Both the position numbers and the translations under genes were made by a program. Shown here piece by piece: positions 24,241 through 32,607 of a DNA stretch of 37,525 bases. Origin of the DNA: Afipia sp. (GTDB lineage Bacteria; Pseudomonadota; Alphaproteobacteria; Rhizobiales; Xanthobacteraceae). How positions within the stretch are numbered: the stretch's first letter is position 1; every line of letters begins with the position of its first letter. The notes beneath the pieces were generated by a model. That model made no database searches, had not been told where the DNA came from, and saw only the letters and a program-made list of their open reading frames with translations. The DNA lies in assembly GCA_017474385.1 (NCBI GenBank), contig JAFVHU010000008.1, positions 1 to 37,525 of the forward strand, read 5' to 3'.

Positions 24241-25542
24241 CTACCCCGGCTGACGAGCCCGCGAGGCGTGGGCCTGCAAAGCCCGAATCCGTTCGGCCAG
24301 CGTGCCGCGCGCCTCTGTCGCGGCGCCGGCGGGCGCGGCTCCGTTGGGGGCAGCACCGTTCGCCGTCGTCGCCTTGACGATGGCGCTGATGGCCGGCTTT
24401 TGCTCCTCGGATGCCAGGATCGCCTCGATCGGCGAGTCCGGGCCTTCCAGCGTCACCGCAAGTTTTGCAACCTCGGCTGCGATGTCATTGATGCGCTCGC
24501 GCAGCAACGCGTTTTCCATGCGCTCGGTAGACCACGAGCTTTCCGCCTGCTGCTGAATGAGATTGATGTCGCGCTGAACCTTGGCGCGTTCGTCGCGGGC
24601 GACGGTGAGTTGCTCTTCCAGCGCGGCCTTCTCCGCGCGAAGCTTTTCCATCGCCGATGAATTGCCGGTGCCGGACGCCATGTCCTCGCGCAGCTTCTGC
24701 TCGGTCTGTTTTGCGGCCTCGGCCTGCTGGCGGAGCAGGGTGTTCTCGTATTCGCGCTCGGCGAGAATCTTGCCCTGCAAGGCGAGACGATTCTCGAGGT
24801 CTATGACCCGCGTCGACAGCAATTCGGTTTCTTTGGTCTGCACCGCAAGCTGGCGGTCGAGATCGCTGACCCGTCCGCTCAGATTCTCGACCTTTCCGCG
24901 CGCGTCGCCGAGTTCGCGCGTCGCGATCTCGGATTCGTTGCGATGGTCGGTCAGGCGCTGCTGGCTGCTGGAAACTTCCTTCTCGGCTTCATTGACGCGG
25001 TTTTGCAGGGCCTCGATCTGGCTGCGGACCGCGAGCAATTCGACCTGACGGCTTTCCGCCGCCATCGAGCGCTGGGAGAGTTCGCTGTTAAGTTTGGCGA
25101 AGTCCGTCTGCTTATCGGCCAGTTGTTGTTCTGCGCCGCGCAGCGACTGCGTCTTGACGCTGAACTCTTCTTCCGTCGCCCGCAGTTGATCCTTCAGCGC
25201 CTTCTCGCGCGCTTCCAGCGAGAAAACCGCGGCGTTCTTCTCGCCGAGTTCGATCTTGAGGCGGTTGATCGCATCCGATTTCTTGCCGAGTTCGGCAAGC
25301 TGGCTCGAGGTCTTGTTCTTGAGTTGCTCGACGCTCATTTCGAGCCGGCGCGCAGACATCGCGAACTCGGCCCGCAACTGGTCCTTGTCCGCCTGAATCT
25401 CGGCCATCGAGAGCGGGGTCGCTGCTTCGAGGCGCTTCGTCGTCAGCCGTACTGCACGGTTATGGACCAGCGGCACGATCATCAGACCGAACAGCATCGA
25501 GACCAGAAAACCGATCGCCAAATACATGATCGGTTCGACCAT
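24241..25542 (-). CDS. Membrane-anchored coiled-coil protein
   Basis: This 433-residue protein has one N-terminal membrane helix (~4-26, MYLAIGFLVSMLFGLMIVPL), followed by a long cytoplasmic coiled coil (~50-345) rich in Glu, Gln, Lys, Ala and Leu heptads. An Ala/Pro-rich linker (NGAAPNGAAPAGAATEA, ~390-410) and a short basic end (LAERIRALQAHASRARQ) follow. No enzyme domain is visible. The architecture suggests a structural or scaffold role at the inner membrane, for example in polarity or envelope organisation, but this is inference. Proteins of this type are conserved and uncharacterised in Bradyrhizobium relatives. It sits upstream of the tRNA-Val gene in the same direction, with 122 bp between. 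Confidence 0.8.
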   Translation of the reverse strand: MVEPIMYLAIGFLVSMLFGLMIVPLVHNRAVRLTTKRLEAATPLSMAEIQADKDQLRAEFAMSARRLEMSVEQLKNKTSSQLAELGKKSDAINRLKIELGEKNAAVFSLEAREKALKDQLRATEEEFSVKTQSLRGAEQQLADKQTDFAKLNSELSQRSMAAESRQVELLAVRSQIEALQNRVNEAEKEVSSSQQRLTDHRNESEIATRELGDARGKVENLSGRVSDLDRQLAVQTKETELLSTRVIDLENRLALQGKILAEREYENTLLRQQAEAAKQTEQKLREDMASGTGNSSAMEKLRAEKAALEEQLTVARDERAKVQRDINLIQQQAESSWSTERMENALLRERINDIAAEVAKLAVTLEGPDSPIEAILASEEQKPAISAIVKATTANGAAPNGAAPAGAATEARGTLAERIRALQAHASRARQPG

Positions 25543-25632
25543 ATGTGAGACCCCTGCGCTAGATTAATTCGCTTTTTACCATGGCATGGCGAGCAGGGAA
25601 AAAGCTAGCGGGACAGTGCGTTAACGTGAATC

Positions 25633-25660
25633 CGCCCGCCTCCCTGAAGGTCGGCGGGCG
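25633..25660 (-). terminator. Possible terminator after the eipA-like gene
   Basis: An 8-bp GC-rich stem CGCCCGCC (25633-25640)/GGCGGGCG (25653-25660) with a 12-nt loop lies ~29 nt past the stop of the minus-strand gene at 25689. There is no T run, so termination is tentative. Confidence 0.45.
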
Positions 25661-25688
25661 ATGTCCCGATCATCCTGTCAGGAAACTG

Positions 25689-26258
25689 TCAGAAAGGGTT
25701 CCAGGTCGCGCGGGGCGTGAACTTCAGATAGCCGATATTGGCGCCGAGCCGCAGACCGACGCCCGACCGGATCGGGACCAGCACGATGCCGTTCGCCGTC
25801 AGCGCAGTCATGCCGAAGCCGCCGATAATGTAGGCCGAGCCGTCGATGCCGGCGAAGCGCTGATAGATCGCGTCGGTCGCGGGCAGGTTGTAGACCAGCA
25901 CCATGGTCCGCGCGCCGTCGCCGCCCCAGTCGAAGCCGACCGACGGTCCCTGCCAGTACACCCGCAGGTCGCCGGCATTCTTGGTGTAGAGCGTGCCTTC
26001 GCCGTAGCGCAGTCCCGCGACGAAAGCGCCGCTGCCTTCCTCGCCGAGCACGTAGCCGTTGGGCAGGCCCCACTGGCTCACCGCTCGCTCGATCACGGAC
26101 GCCAGCCCGCGTGACACATTGCCGAAGAACCGGTGGCCCGCGCCGACTAGTTCGTCCGGGCCATAGGTATTGGGGGCGCGTTGCTGGGCCGAGGCCGGCA
26201 CGGCCAGGGAAATCGTCGCTGCAAAAACCAGCGCCGCGATGCGCAAAGCAAAGGTCAT
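25689..26258 (-). CDS. eipA: EipA-like DUF1134 envelope protein
   Basis: This 189-residue periplasmic protein has a signal peptide (~1-26, ending VPASAQQ). The conserved DUF1134 body includes ELVGAGHRFFGNVSRGLASV, GYVLGEEGSGAFVAGLRYGEG, VYWQGPSVGFDWGGDGAR and the ending GANIGYLKFTPRATWNPF. Brucella EipA is a DUF1134 beta-barrel-like protein needed for envelope integrity and virulence-related stress resistance; the same general role is inferred here. ATG 26258 was chosen over an upstream start (26378) because the signal peptide begins there and AAGGGG lies ~8 nt before it. It is divergent from the YHS-domain gene. Confidence 0.88.
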   Translation of the reverse strand: MTFALRIAALVFAATISLAVPASAQQRAPNTYGPDELVGAGHRFFGNVSRGLASVIERAVSQWGLPNGYVLGEEGSGAFVAGLRYGEGTLYTKNAGDLRVYWQGPSVGFDWGGDGARTMVLVYNLPATDAIYQRFAGIDGSAYIIGGFGMTALTANGIVLVPIRSGVGLRLGANIGYLKFTPRATWNPF

Positions 26259-26380
26259 GAAAGAACCCCTTGGACCACCAGATGGCCGAGTTTCATGTCC
26301 ATCGCTTAACGCCTTGCTGACGTGCATAGGCATAAGCTGCGGTCCCACGTCCCCGACTCGATTGTTTATCGGCATCAACT

Positions 26381-26878
26381 ATGACGGCACGGCGGCAAGA
26401 AAACAAAGGGCAACGCCTTGGAATCGCCTGTCTTGCGGTCCTTGCCGGGCTGGCCGGACCGTATACCAGCGCATCGGCGGTCACCGAACGGGTGGTCGTG
26501 AACCGCCATAGCGGCCTTGCCATCGACGGGTATGACCCTGTCGCCTATTTCACCGACGCCGAGGCCGCCAGGGGACAGCCTGACGTTGAGGCCTCCGCGG
26601 GTGGCACCGTCTGGCGTTTCCGGAACGAAGCCAACCGCGCCGTTTTCCTCGCTCATCCGGATATCTACGGACCTCGGTTCGGCGGCTACGACCCGGTCGA
26701 TGTGGCGCGCGGCAGGACGGTTGCAGGGCAGGCGCAGCTGTGGCTGGTTTCCGGCGAACGGCTGTACCTTTTCAGCCGCGAAGACAACCTCAACGCCTTT
26801 GCAGCCAATCCGGATGCCGTCCTCAAACAGGCCGGCGGCAAATGGCCGGCGCTGGTCGAAACGCTGTCCGCTTACTGA
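26381..26878 (+). CDS. YHS-domain secreted protein
   Basis: This 165-residue protein has a signal-like N-terminus (~10-33, LGIACLAVLAGLAGPYTSASA). The YHS domain is marked by GLAIDGYDPVAYFTDAEAARG (45-65) and a FRNEANRAVFLAHPDIYGPRFGGY stretch. YHS domains bind small molecules or metals in heavy-metal handling proteins and dehalogenase-like enzymes, but this stand-alone secreted form has no assigned function. Its 3' end overlaps that of the convergent cysQ by 7 nt (26872-26878), which is compact but not unusual. ATG 26381 begins 122 bp from the divergent eipA-like start. Confidence 0.85.
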   Translation: MTARRQENKGQRLGIACLAVLAGLAGPYTSASAVTERVVVNRHSGLAIDGYDPVAYFTDAEAARGQPDVEASAGGTVWRFRNEANRAVFLAHPDIYGPRFGGYDPVDVARGRTVAGQAQLWLVSGERLYLFSREDNLNAFAANPDAVLKQAGGKWPALVETLSAY

Positions 26879-27705
26879 TCCGCTGCGGCGGGATCGCCCC
26901 ACGCAATGAACTCGGGCACCAGAAAATCTTCGCGGGCTTCCCCGAAGCACAAGGCTGCGCCCTTGCTGTCCGTGATCCTTCCGCCCGCCGCGGTCACCAC
27001 CGCATGCCCTGCCGCCACATCCCATTCGGATGTCGGGGCCAGCCGGGGGTAGATGTCGGCGCCGCCCTCGGCGATACGGCCAAACTTGACCGCGGAGCCC
27101 AGGGCTTGCCGGATCGCTCCGGGCCGGGCCGCGATGAACGCTTCGGTCCGTTTGTCGCCATGCGACCTGCTCACGGCCACGATCCAGGCCGTGCGAGGAC
27201 CAGGATGGGGGCGGGTGTGGATCGGCTGGGCCGAGCGGGCCTTGCCATCCTTGGTCATCAGCAGACGCTCCGCGCCCCGGCCGACAACCCCTCGCCAGAC
27301 CAGCCCTAGGGCGGGTGCGGCGATAATTCCAAGCACCGGCGTGCCGTGGGTAATGAGCGCGACGTTGACGGTAAACTCGTCACGCCCGGCAACGAACTCC
27401 TTGGTGCCGTCCAGCGGATCGACCAGAAAAAAGCTGTTCTTGTAGGGGCGGGCGGCAAGGCTGGTGCGTTCCTCCGACAGTGCCGGAATATTAGGCGCGA
27501 GTGTCTTCAAGCCTTCCGCGATGATGCGGTCTGCGGCCATGTCTGCTTCTGTGACGGGAGAACCGTCGGATTTTCCCTCGACCTGCATGGTGGAACGGCT
27601 GACGGCGAGGATCGCCGCGCCAGCCTGCACGACGATGTCCGTTAAAGGCTCCATCAGAGCGGCTGCGGCATCGCGATCGATCGCTGGACTGGAGATTTCG
27701 GTCAT
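26872..27705 (-). CDS. cysQ: 3'(2'),5'-bisphosphate nucleotidase CysQ (inositol monophosphatase family)
   Basis: This 277-residue Mg2+-dependent phosphatase recycles 3'-phosphoadenosine 5'-phosphate to AMP in sulfur assimilation. The metal-binding motifs are SEE (77-79), D96-P-L-D99-G-T (VDPLDGTKEF, 95-104) and W228-D229-V-A-A-G near the end. KSDGSPVTEAD (45-55) is the conserved N-terminal site. The length fits CysQ, and KEF after DPLDGT favours CysQ over plain inositol monophosphatases. It is convergent with the YHS gene. The gap to chpT (27706-27878) holds no recognised signal. Confidence 0.9.
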   Translation of the reverse strand: MTEISSPAIDRDAAAALMEPLTDIVVQAGAAILAVSRSTMQVEGKSDGSPVTEADMAADRIIAEGLKTLAPNIPALSEERTSLAARPYKNSFFLVDPLDGTKEFVAGRDEFTVNVALITHGTPVLGIIAAPALGLVWRGVVGRGAERLLMTKDGKARSAQPIHTRPHPGPRTAWIVAVSRSHGDKRTEAFIAARPGAIRQALGSAVKFGRIAEGGADIYPRLAPTSEWDVAAGHAVVTAAGGRITDSKGAALCFGEAREDFLVPEFIAWGDPAAADQ

Positions 27706-27878
27706 AGATCGGCCTTCAATCCGCTGTGGTTCGTGTCGCGCCTCGGTGGCCGCAGGGCCAGCCGCAGTGTATCAAACCATAAAGCACGCATGATTCGCCG
27801 CGTCAGCACCTTGCCGCCATCTTCATCGCGTGATCGCAGGAAATCGCTGAAAAGTCCCTGGAAAATCCGAGGAAATTC

Positions 27879-28526
27879 ATGTCTGGCACGTCAACTCCTG
27901 GTCCCACACCCGACGCACTCGAACTCGCCGCGTTGATGTGTTCGCGCGTCTGCCACGATCTCATCAACCCGGTGGGCGCCATCGTCAACGGTCTTGAGGT
28001 GTTCGACAGCAGCAACAAGGAGGACGACAAGGAGTTTGCGCTCGATTTGATCCGCAAGAGCGCAAAATCCACCTCCGCGCGGTTGCAGTTCTGCCGTATC
28101 GCCTATGGCGCCGCAGGATCGGCCGGCTCCCAGATCGATCTTGGCGAAGCGCAGAAGATGACGCGCAATCATCTGGAGGACGAGAAAACGAAGATCACCT
28201 GGAACCTGCCGCACATGCTGATGGCGAAGAACCGGGTCAAGCTGCTGCTCAACATGCTCGTCATCGCGCAGCAGGCCATTCCTCGCGGCGGTGAACTTAT
28301 CGTCGATCCGGTCGGCGAGGGGGATTCGATGGGATTTCGCATTCGCGCCGCAGGCACAAACGCGCGTGAGCCGCAGAACGTCGCGGCGCAATTGAATCTC
28401 GACAACGCCGGATCGGTTTCCGCGCACGCGGTACAGCCCTACTACACCGCGCTACTGGCGCAGGCCAGCGGGCTCAAGGTATCGCTCGCCGCTGAAGCAG
28501 ACGCTGTGGTCGTGACCGCGGCCTAG
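27879..28526 (+). CDS. chpT: Histidine phosphotransferase ChpT
   Basis: This 215-residue dimeric phosphotransferase, in Caulobacter, carries phosphate from the hybrid kinase CckA to CtrA and CpdR, the core of the cell-cycle relay. The signature is the DHp-like helix LAALMCSRVCHDLINPVGAI, with phospho-accepting H26 followed by D27 and N30-P31. A degenerate ATPase-like C-terminal domain (DUF2328, ~90-213) follows. The stop TAG (28524-28526) is part of the two-hairpin repeat copy B, so the natural 3' end may have been reshaped by the repeat. It precedes the chemotaxis operon by 349 bp; ctrA lies at the other side of that operon. Confidence 0.92.
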   Translation: MSGTSTPGPTPDALELAALMCSRVCHDLINPVGAIVNGLEVFDSSNKEDDKEFALDLIRKSAKSTSARLQFCRIAYGAAGSAGSQIDLGEAQKMTRNHLEDEKTKITWNLPHMLMAKNRVKLLLNMLVIAQQAIPRGGELIVDPVGEGDSMGFRIRAAGTNAREPQNVAAQLNLDNAGSVSAHAVQPYYTALLAQASGLKVSLAAEADAVVVTAA

Positions 28527-28689
28527 TGGTCCAATTCTGACATTCGCCCCCCGTTTCGGTGGAGCGATTTGCGAATGTCAGAATTGAGGACCACTAGTAA
28601 ATATAAGGCTCTAGTGGAGTTTGGGATTTGACATTAGCGTCGCGAATGTGCCGCGGGGTGGGGCGCGAATGCCAAATCCACTCCACTAG
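28523..28689. repeat. Two-hairpin intergenic repeat, copy B
   Basis: This has the same build as copy A at 21834-21998: hairpin 1 at 28523-28597 (75 bp) and hairpin 2 at 28611-28689 (79 bp), both bounded by CTAGTGG/CCACTAG. Hairpin 1 arms read CTGACATTCGC and GCGAATGTCAG where copy A reads CCAACATTCGC and GCGAATGTTGG, so pairing is kept by double changes. It fills the first half of the 349-bp gap between chpT and cheA. The rest (28690-28875) holds the likely operon promoter, which could not be pinpointed. Confidence 0.93.
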
Positions 28690-28875
28690 CGGCATCTTCA
28701 TACACTCTTAATGAACGGCGGCTCCCCGAGGCATCCAGCGCCGGGGTCGGCGTCTTAGCGTCTTGTTCAGCGCGTTCTTTTCCAAATGCTCAACCAATAT
28801 TAAACGCTTTGCGTCGAAACTGACCGCATTCCGGGAGGCGTGTGTTGCGTGCCCGTTTGCGCGAAGGCTTGATTC

Positions 28876-31587
28876 ATGGACGATCTGTTGCGTGAGTTTC
28901 TGACCGAGACCAACGAAAGTCTCGATACTGTCGACAACCAGCTGGTTCGTTTCGAGCAGGATCCCAATAACGCGAAGATTCTCGATAATATCTTCCGGCT
29001 CGTTCATACGATCAAAGGCACTTGCGGCTTTCTCGGATTGCCGCGGCTGGAAGCGCTCGCTCACGCAGCCGAGACGCTGATGGGGAAATTCCGCGACGGC
29101 ATGCCGGTGACCGGCGAAGCCGTGACGTTGATCCTGAGCACCATCGACCGCATCAAGGAAATTCTCGGCCAGCTCGAGGCGACAGAAGCGGAGCCGGAAG
29201 GCGCCGATGTCGATCTGATCGACGCGCTTCATCATATGGTCGAGCAGGGGATGGCCGCGATGGCTGCGGCGCCTGCTGCACCTGCGCCAGTTGCAGCAAA
29301 GCCGGTCACCGTCGGCATGATGGTTGATCAGACGCTGGAGCGCGAACTGCGTCCTGGCGAAGTGTCGCTCGACGAGCTTGAGCGGGCTTTCCGCGAAACG
29401 GAAATCGAAGTCGCATCGCCGTCGATTGCTCCGGTTCAGCCATCGGCTCCCAAGGCTGAGGCTCCGAAGGCCGAAGCTCCGAAGCCGGCAGCGGCAAAGC
29501 CGAAAAAGGCCGTCATCGAGAACGAGACGACGGAGAGCGACAAGATCGCGAACCAGTCCATTCGCGTCAATGTCGACACCCTCGAACATCTGATGACCAT
29601 GGTGTCGGAACTGGTGCTGACGCGTAACCAGTTGCTCGAGATCAGCCGCCGCAACGAGGATTCCGAATTCAAGGTGCCGCTGCAGCGGCTCTCCAACGTG
29701 ACTGCCGAGTTGCAGGAAGGCGTCATGAAGATGCGGATGCAGCCGATCGGAAATGCCTGGCAGAAGCTGCCGCGCATCGTGCGCGATCTGTCGAGCGAAC
29801 TCGGCAAGCAGATCGAACTGGAAATGCACGGCGCCGACACCGAGCTTGATCGCCAGGTGCTCGACCTGATCAAGGATCCGCTGACGCATATGGTCCGCAA
29901 CTCCGCCGATCATGGGCTTGAGACGACGGCCGACCGTGTCGCTGCCGGCAAGCCGGAGCAGGGCACGATCCGCGTTTCCGCCTATCATGAAGGCGGCCAC
30001 ATCATCATCTGCATCGCCGATAACGGGCGCGGCCTGAACACCGAGCGTATCAAGCAGAAGGCCGTGCAGAACGGTCTTGTCACCGAAGCCGACGTCGAGA
30101 AGATGACCGAGGCGCAGATCCACAAGTTCATTTTCGCACCGGGGTTCTCGACTGCTGCGGCGGTTACCAGCGTGTCGGGCCGCGGCGTCGGCATGGACGT
30201 GGTGCGCACCAATATCGATCAGATCGGCGGCACCATCGACGTGAAGTCGGTGCCGGGCGAGGGGTCGAGCTTCACCATCAAGATTCCGCTGACGCTGGCG
30301 ATCGTGTCCGCGCTGATCGTGGAAGCCGCTGGTGATCGCTTCGCGATCCCGCAATTGTCGGTGGTCGAACTGGTGCGTGCGCGCTCCAATTCCGATCATC
30401 GCATCGAGCGGATCAAGGACACACCGGTTCTACGGCTGCGCAACAAGCTGTTGCCGCTGATGCATCTGAAGAAGCTGCTCAAGATCGACGACGGTGCGTC
30501 TATCGATCCGGAGAACGGCTTCATCGTGGTCACGCAGGTCGGCAGCCAGACCTTCGGCATCGTGGTCGACGGCGTTTTCCATACCGAGGAAATCGTGGTC
30601 AAGCCGATGTCCACCAAGCTTCGCCATATCGGGATGTTCTCGGGCAACACGATTCTCGGCGACGGCGCTGTCATCATGATCATCGATCCGAACGGCATCG
30701 CGCAGTCGCTCGGCACGGCGGCGGCTTCGCAGAGCGAAATCGGCGACGACAATGCTGCGACGCGCTCGAACTCTGACGCTCAGCTCACCTCTCTGCTGGT
30801 GTTCCGCGCGGGATCGTCGCAGCCTAAGGCCGTACCGCTGGCGCTGGTGACCCGGCTTGAAGAGATCGCGGTCGAGAAGATCGAAGTCTCGAACGGCCGT
30901 CACATGGTCCAGTATCGCGAACAACTGATGCCATTGGTCGAGATCGAAGGCGTTTCGATCCGCGAGAGCGGCGTGCAGCCGATCCTGGTGTTCGCCGACG
31001 ACGGACGCTCGATGGGCCTCGTGGTCGATGAAATCATCGATATCGTCGAGGAGCAGTTGAGCATTGAAGTGGCGAGCACACGCGAAGGCGTGCTGGGCTC
31101 GGCCGTCGTAAAGGGTCAGGCCACCGAAGTGATCGACGTCGGACACTTCCTGCCGATGGCGTTCGCGGACTGGTTCAGCCGCAAGGAAATGCGTTTGTCC
31201 GCCACCGCGCAAACCGTTCTGCTGGTCGACGACTCCGCCTTCTTCCGCAACATGCTGGCGCCTGTCCTGAAGGCGGCAGGTTATCGAGTCACGGTCGCGC
31301 AGAACGGACACGAGGGACTTGCCGTGCTGCGCTCCGGCAATCAGTTCGACGTCGTTCTGACCGATATCGAGATGCCGGACATGAACGGCTTCGAGTTCGC
31401 CGAAGCGATCCGCGCCGACCGCCGCATGGAAGCGGTGCCGATCATCGCGCTGTCGTCCGTGGTTTCACCTGCGGCCATCGAACGCGGCCGCCAGGCAGGC
31501 TTCCACGACTATGTCGCGAAATTCGACCGGCCCGGATTGATCGCCGCCCTGAAAGAACAGACCGCTGACGTCAAGCAGGCGGCGTAA
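28876..31587 (+). CDS. cheA: Chemotaxis histidine kinase CheA with two CheW-like domains and a fused receiver
   Basis: This 903-residue hybrid kinase starts with an HPt domain (1-105) bearing H44 in RLVHTIKGTCGFLG. A variable linker (106-225) has a PKAEAPKAEAPKPAAAKPKK stretch and a short conserved patch (LRPGEVSLDELERAFRETE). The dimerisation domain (~226-290) and kinase core follow, with N box HMVRNSADHGLE (338-349), G1 ADNGRG (381-386), F box FAPGFST and G2 GRGVGMD. Then come two CheW-like domains (~472-606 and ~637-765) and a C-terminal receiver (~780-900) with D785, D786, phospho-acceptor D830 and K882. GAAGG lies ~8 nt before the ATG. It leads the operon with cheW, cheY, cheB and cheR. 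The fused receiver may act as a phosphate sink or give a second output. Confidence 0.94.
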   Translation: MDDLLREFLTETNESLDTVDNQLVRFEQDPNNAKILDNIFRLVHTIKGTCGFLGLPRLEALAHAAETLMGKFRDGMPVTGEAVTLILSTIDRIKEILGQLEATEAEPEGADVDLIDALHHMVEQGMAAMAAAPAAPAPVAAKPVTVGMMVDQTLERELRPGEVSLDELERAFRETEIEVASPSIAPVQPSAPKAEAPKAEAPKPAAAKPKKAVIENETTESDKIANQSIRVNVDTLEHLMTMVSELVLTRNQLLEISRRNEDSEFKVPLQRLSNVTAELQEGVMKMRMQPIGNAWQKLPRIVRDLSSELGKQIELEMHGADTELDRQVLDLIKDPLTHMVRNSADHGLETTADRVAAGKPEQGTIRVSAYHEGGHIIICIADNGRGLNTERIKQKAVQNGLVTEADVEKMTEAQIHKFIFAPGFSTAAAVTSVSGRGVGMDVVRTNIDQIGGTIDVKSVPGEGSSFTIKIPLTLAIVSALIVEAAGDRFAIPQLSVVELVRARSNSDHRIERIKDTPVLRLRNKLLPLMHLKKLLKIDDGASIDPENGFIVVTQVGSQTFGIVVDGVFHTEEIVVKPMSTKLRHIGMFSGNTILGDGAVIMIIDPNGIAQSLGTAAASQSEIGDDNAATRSNSDAQLTSLLVFRAGSSQPKAVPLALVTRLEEIAVEKIEVSNGRHMVQYREQLMPLVEIEGVSIRESGVQPILVFADDGRSMGLVVDEIIDIVEEQLSIEVASTREGVLGSAVVKGQATEVIDVGHFLPMAFADWFSRKEMRLSATAQTVLLVDDSAFFRNMLAPVLKAAGYRVTVAQNGHEGLAVLRSGNQFDVVLTDIEMPDMNGFEFAEAIRADRRMEAVPIIALSSVVSPAAIERGRQAGFHDYVAKFDRPGLIAALKEQTADVKQAA

Positions 31588-31592
31588 GGAAC

Positions 31593-32069
31593 ATGACAAT
31601 GGATACAAATGTCGACGGCGCTGACCGCGGGATCACTGAATATGTCACCGCGATGATTGGCGGGCAATTGTTCGGGCTGCCGATTTCTCGGGTTCAGGAT
31701 GTGTTCATGCCGGAGCGGCTGACGCGAGTCCCTCTGGCGTCCGCTGACGTCGCGGGGGTTCTCAACCTTCGCGGCAGGATCGTCACTGCGATCGATATGC
31801 GCGCACGTCTCGGTCTGTCGAAAATCGAAGACGGCCGTCCGCCGATGGCGGTCGGTGTGGACCTGCGCGGTGAATCCTACGGCCTGCTGATCGACAGCAT
31901 CGGCGAGGTTCTCAAGCTTGCGGACGATAGCCGCGAGGTGAACCCGGTCAATCTCGATCCGCGCATGGCGAAAATGGCAGGCGGCGTGCACCGGCTCGAA
32001 GGACAATTGATGGTTGTTCTCGACGTCGACCGCGTTCTGGAAATCAATCCGGACATGCTCGCTGCTTAA
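31593..32069 (+). CDS. cheW: Chemotaxis coupling protein CheW
   Basis: This 158-residue SH3-like scaffold connects receptors to CheA. CheW features are the FGLPISRVQDVF segment (~26-37), GVLNLRGRIVTAIDMRARLGL (55-75, with the R-G of receptor binding) and a final VVLDVDRVLEI. It begins 5 nt after the cheA stop. ATG 31593 and the second in-frame ATG at 31599 are both possible: AAGGA lies 2 nt before the first, and spacing suits the second better. Expression with cheA is expected from the spacing. Confidence 0.93.
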   Translation: MTMDTNVDGADRGITEYVTAMIGGQLFGLPISRVQDVFMPERLTRVPLASADVAGVLNLRGRIVTAIDMRARLGLSKIEDGRPPMAVGVDLRGESYGLLIDSIGEVLKLADDSREVNPVNLDPRMAKMAGGVHRLEGQLMVVLDVDRVLEINPDMLAA

Positions 32070-32142
32070 AAGCAATCTTGGGAAGTAACGCAAAGCCCCG
32101 TGACAGCGGCCCACACGGGAACTGAGGAAAAAAGAGGCTAAG

Positions 32143-32508
32143 ATGAAAACATGTCTGATCGTTGACGATTCAAGCGTCATCCGGAAAGTCGCGCGGCGCA
32201 TTCTGGAAGGGTTGGATTTCCAGATCGTAGAGGCCGAGGATGGCGAGAAGGCCATGGAAGTCTGCAAGCGCGGAATGCCGGACGCCATCCTGCTCGACTG
32301 GAACATGCCGGTCATGGATGGCTACGAATTCCTCCGCAACCTGCGTCTGATGCCGGGCGGCGACAGGCCGAAGGTGGTGTTCTGCACCACCGAGAACGAT
32401 GTCGCTCACATCGCCCGTGCGCTTCATGCAGGCGCCAATGAATACATCATGAAACCGTTCGACAAGGAAATCGTGACGGCAAAATTTCATGAAGTCGGTT
32501 TGATCTGA
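32143..32508 (+). CDS. cheY: Single-domain response regulator CheY
   Basis: This 121-residue receiver has D8-D9 in the acidic pocket, phospho-acceptor D52 (LLDWNMP), T82/T83 (FCTTEND) and K104 in YIMKPFD. No output domain is present, so when phosphorylated it acts on a partner, typically the flagellar switch protein FliM. AGAGG precedes the ATG at 32143 by 6-7 nt. A small hairpin (CCCGTG/CACGGG, 32097-32119) sits in the 73-bp gap after cheW, a possible point for adjusting cheY expression. Confidence 0.94.
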   Translation: MKTCLIVDDSSVIRKVARRILEGLDFQIVEAEDGEKAMEVCKRGMPDAILLDWNMPVMDGYEFLRNLRLMPGGDRPKVVFCTTENDVAHIARALHAGANEYIMKPFDKEIVTAKFHEVGLI

Positions 32509-32607
32509 AGCTCTGCGCTGGAACGGCTGCCACCCGGCGCTGTATCCGGATCGTCTGTTGAAGTCACGTAGTGTTGTCGCCGTTCGGTTGCGTAGAGTTG
32601 GTTTTTC

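Noticed and set aside
28708-30399. A 563-codon open frame on the minus strand opposite cheA
   Set aside because: It is rich in Arg, His and Asp, has no motif, and follows the codon pattern of cheA. It is a shadow frame.
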